NCBI RefSeq assembly: GCF_012726205.1
Contig: NZ_JAASAE010000015.1
Coordinates: forward strand, 377-64,376
Direction: 5' to 3'
Source of the DNA: Rhodococcus sp. HNM0569
GTDB lineage: Bacteria > Actinomycetota > Actinomycetes > Mycobacteriales > Mycobacteriaceae
DNA: 64,000 bases
The position numbers and the translations under genes are program-made. The notes beneath the pieces are model-generated. The model saw only the letters and a program-made list of their open reading frames with translations, made no database searches and was not told the DNA's origin. Shown here piece by piece: positions 61,942-64,000 of the stretch (within the stretch, counting starts at the first letter, position 1; every line of letters starts with the position of its first letter).

Positions 61942-62778
61942 ATGGACCGACGCGAAGCCGCATTCACCGCGGCCGACGGCACGCGCATCGTGTACGACAT
62001 GTGGACGCCACCCGGCGACGTGCACGGCGTACTCGTGCTGTGCCACGGCGTCGGTGAACATGCTCGCCGCTACGACCACGTGGCGGCGCGGCTCGGCGAG
62101 CTCGGTCTCGTCGTCTACGCCCCGGACCACCGCGGCCACGGCAGGTCGGGCGGGAAACGGGTGCTGCTGCGCGAATGGTCGGACTATCTGGACGATCTCG
62201 ACGCGCTGTTCGCCGTCGCGAAGCGCGAGCACCCGGATGCCCCCCTGTTCCTGTTGGGGCACAGCATGGGCGGCGCGATCGCGCTCACCTACGCGCTGGA
62301 TCACCAGGACGAGCTGACTGCCCTCGCGCTGTCCGGGCCTGCCGTCGACGTCTCGATCGGCACTCCGAAACCTCTTGCGGCGCTGGCGAAGGTGCTCGGA
62401 CGCGTCGTGCCCGGACTGCCGGTCACGACACTCGGCGGCGACGTGTCCCGCGATCCCGCGGTCGTGGCGGCGTACGACGCGGACCCGCTGGTGCATCACG
62501 GCGCGATTCCGGCGGGGGTCGCGCGCGGCCTGCTGACAGCGACACACGATCTGCCCGAACGGCTCCCGAGCCTGCACCTGCCGCTGCTCGTGCAGCACGG
62601 CAGCGCCGATGCGCTCGTCAGCGTCGACGGCACGCGCATGATCGAACGCTACGTGGGTTCGGACGACGTGACGATCGAGATCTACGACGGGCTGTTCCAC
62701 GAGGTGTTCAACGAGCCCGAAAAGGACGAGGTGCTGGGCGATCTGGTGGCGTGGCTGCGGCCCCGCGTGCCGGCCTGA
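61942..62778 (+). CDS. Alpha/beta hydrolase, monoacylglycerol lipase-like
   Basis: This 278-residue hydrolase has CHGVGEHARRYDHVA, the canonical opening of monoacylglycerol lipases, then the nucleophile elbow GHSMGG with Ser108, LVQHGSADALVS with the catalytic aspartate and GLFHEVFNEPEK with the histidine. GVGEHARRY and DHRGHGRSGG are shared with mycobacterial monoglyceride lipase (Rv0183-type). It would hydrolyse monoacylglycerols, at the membrane or in the cytosol. ATG 61942 is preferred to the in-frame ATG 63 nt upstream. It converges on the MarR gene with 3 nt between stops. Confidence 0.9.
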   Translation: MDRREAAFTAADGTRIVYDMWTPPGDVHGVLVLCHGVGEHARRYDHVAARLGELGLVVYAPDHRGHGRSGGKRVLLREWSDYLDDLDALFAVAKREHPDAPLFLLGHSMGGAIALTYALDHQDELTALALSGPAVDVSIGTPKPLAALAKVLGRVVPGLPVTTLGGDVSRDPAVVAAYDADPLVHHGAIPAGVARGLLTATHDLPERLPSLHLPLLVQHGSADALVSVDGTRMIERYVGSDDVTIEIYDGLFHEVFNEPEKDEVLGDLVAWLRPRVPA

Positions 62779-62781
62779 CGA

Positions 62782-63153
62782 TCAGTTCAGTTGCGCATCC
62801 AGCACTTCGTGCTGGATCTTGACGGCGTCGGCGTGCACGCTGCGCCCGCGGTCGGTGACGTCGACGAACACGCCACGGCGATCGGACTCGCACAGTGCGC
62901 GCGTCACCAGGCCGGCTTTCTCGAGGCGGGCGACGCTGCGGGAGAGGGCACTGGGCGACAGGTACATCTCGGCGGCGAGCTCGTTCATGCGGGGCCGCTC
63001 GCACGTGGATTCCATGAGCCGGTCGAGCGCTTCGAAGTCGCTCATGCTGAGGCCGTGCGCATGCTGCATACGGCGGTCGAGCTCGCAGGCGATGCCGTTG
63101 TAGCAGCTTGCGAGCCGACGCCACGCGCTCTTCAGCTCTGCGTCGGACTTCAT
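62782..63153 (-). CDS. MarR-family regulator
   Basis: This 123-residue winged-helix regulator is short for the family. The core runs from LSMSDFEALDRLM through the recognition helix LSPSALSRSVARLEKAGLVTR and the wing SDRRGVFVDVTDRG. It starts with ATG 63153 and is divergent from an efflux pump gene across 99 nt containing TGCAA-type inverted repeats. The usual logic of such pairs is repression of the pump until an inhibitory ligand binds; that is inference from arrangement. Confidence 0.9.
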   Translation of the reverse strand: MKSDAELKSAWRRLASCYNGIACELDRRMQHAHGLSMSDFEALDRLMESTCERPRMNELAAEMYLSPSALSRSVARLEKAGLVTRALCESDRRGVFVDVTDRGRSVHADAVKIQHEVLDAQLN

Positions 63154-63183
63154 ACGCGCATGTTAGGCCGCTCCCGCACTACG

Positions 63184-63246
63184 TGCAAGTAAAATAATTG
63201 CAAACACATTTTGTGCTTGTGCATTGATTGCACACGCACTTATATT
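63184..63246. promoter_or_regulatory. MarR-type inverted repeats and leaderless promoter of the efflux gene
   Basis: TGCAA N9 TTGCA (63184-63202) and TGCA N5 TGCA (63220-63232) are inverted repeats in an AT-rich stretch. TATATT at 63241-63246 lies 6 nt before the GTG at 63253, the spacing of a -10 box for transcription starting at the start codon itself. Confidence 0.6.
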
Positions 63247-63252
63247 CGTGCG

Positions 63253-64000
63253 GTGACCACCAGCGACCTCACCTCACCGAATCTCGCCGCTTCGTCGCCG
63301 GCCACGCCGGTGACCCGACCCGCGCCTCCGGAAGCGTCCGGAACCACGTGGAGTCCCCGCCTGTGGGGCATCCTCGCGGTGCTGTGCCTCGTGATGTTCC
63401 TCGACGGCCTCGACGTGTCGATGGTCGGAGTGGCACTGCCGTCGCTCGGCCACGAACTGGGCCTGTCGACGTCGAGCCTGCAGTGGATCGTCAACGGGTA
63501 CGTCCTCGGCTACGGCGGCCTGTTGCTCCTCGGCGGCCGCACCGCCGACCTGCTCGGCCGCCGCCGCGTGTTCCTGATCGCCCTCGCGGTGTTCGCGATC
63601 GCCTCACTCGTCGGCGGGCTCGTCGACAACGGAACACTGCTCATCGCCACACGTTTCGTCAAGGGACTCGCGGCGGCGTTCACCGCACCCACCGCGATGT
63701 CGATCCTGACGACGACCTTCCGCGAAGGACCCGCACGCAACCGCGCACTGTCGATCTTCTCGGTGTTCGGTGCGAGTGGCTACTCGTCGGGCCTGATCCT
63801 GGGCGGGCTGCTCACGACGGCCGGCTGGCGGTGGACCTTCCTGATGCCGGTCCCGTTCGCTCTCATCGCACTCGTCGCGGGCATCGCCCTGATTCCGCGC
63901 CAGCCACGCGCCACGACCGGCGGCCACGACCTGCTCGGCGCCGCCACCCTGGTGAGCGGCACGATGCTGCTCGTCTACTCCGTCGTCGCGGCACCCGACC
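63253..64000 (+). CDS. DHA2-type MFS efflux transporter, N-terminal part
   Basis: The frame from GTG 63253 stays open to the window end (249 residues). After a 35-residue Pro/Ala/Ser-rich cytoplasmic leader it shows the DHA2 (14-helix) signature: MFLDGLDVSMVGVALPSLG, WIVNGYVLGYGGLLLLGGR, DLLGRRRVF, TAPTAMSILTTTF and GWRWTFLMPVPFAL. Such pumps export antibiotics, dyes or antiseptics with protons. It is divergent from a MarR gene that probably represses it. The C-terminal half is outside the window. Confidence 0.9.
   Translation, partial: MTTSDLTSPNLAASSPATPVTRPAPPEASGTTWSPRLWGILAVLCLVMFLDGLDVSMVGVALPSLGHELGLSTSSLQWIVNGYVLGYGGLLLLGGRTADLLGRRRVFLIALAVFAIASLVGGLVDNGTLLIATRFVKGLAAAFTAPTAMSILTTTFREGPARNRALSIFSVFGASGYSSGLILGGLLTTAGWRWTFLMPVPFALIALVAGIALIPRQPRATTGGHDLLGAATLVSGTMLLVYSVVAAPD

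Noticed and set aside
1-64000. CRISPR array, prophage or insertion sequence
   Set aside because: No regularly spaced repeats, integrase, transposase or phage structural genes were seen on either strand.

Overview
The window is high-GC actinobacterial DNA. It carries an EspG-type ESX chaperone next to a PPE-like substrate gene, an MmpL transporter, a DtxR/IdeR iron box, a PrpR/RamB-type regulator and many GTG starts. Together these point to a mycolic-acid-producing actinomycete (Mycobacteriales), most likely Rhodococcus or a close relative. The genus is an inference, because no rRNA gene is present.

Bases 1-15000 are dominated by acyl-CoA catabolism: the 3' end of an enoyl-CoA hydratase gene, two tandem LysR genes, two thiolase/SDR pairs, an MFS permease, three acyl-CoA dehydrogenases and two acyl-CoA ligases. 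One ligase is frameshifted in a six-G run. Bases 15000-19000 hold the homogentisate operon (hmgA, an uncharacterised gene, fah), with a MarR gene upstream and a clear inverted-repeat operator. Bases 20000-26000 hold a five-gene catabolic operon (SnoaL-like protein, SDR, flavoprotein, MHS permease, SDR) divergent from an IclR gene. Bases 26000-29300 hold an isochorismate synthase and a stand-alone aryl carrier protein on either side of an iron box, followed by a P450 and a TetR gene.

Bases 29300-41700 hold a DedA protein, an SDR/acyl-CoA dehydrogenase pair, a YhgE/Pip-type membrane protein, metE behind a cobalamin riboswitch, and the methylcitrate cycle (prpR divergent from prpDBC). Bases 41800-45900 hold a secreted glycoside hydrolase translationally coupled to an MmpL transporter. 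Bases 45900-52600 are again acyl-CoA catabolism: a kinase-like APH gene overlapping an ACAD10/11-type dehydrogenase, then a dehydrogenase with three SDRs, each set next to a TetR gene.

Bases 53500-59000 are accessory in character. A RES-type toxin/antitoxin pair lies between two fragments of a DUF3558 lipoprotein gene, and an intact DUF3558 gene follows inside a small ESX-associated cluster (small helical protein, lipoprotein, PPE-like protein, EspG). The window ends with a DUF309 protein, a Lon-N-domain protein, two alpha/beta hydrolases, the initiator tRNA gene, an MBL-fold hydrolase, and a MarR gene divergent from a DHA2-type efflux pump that runs off the end.

The window has six acyl-CoA dehydrogenases and eight SDRs, mostly in small operons next to their own regulators. 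This fits an organism that degrades many lipids and aromatics and feeds acetyl-CoA and propionyl-CoA into central metabolism; propionyl-CoA would be handled by the prp genes seen here.
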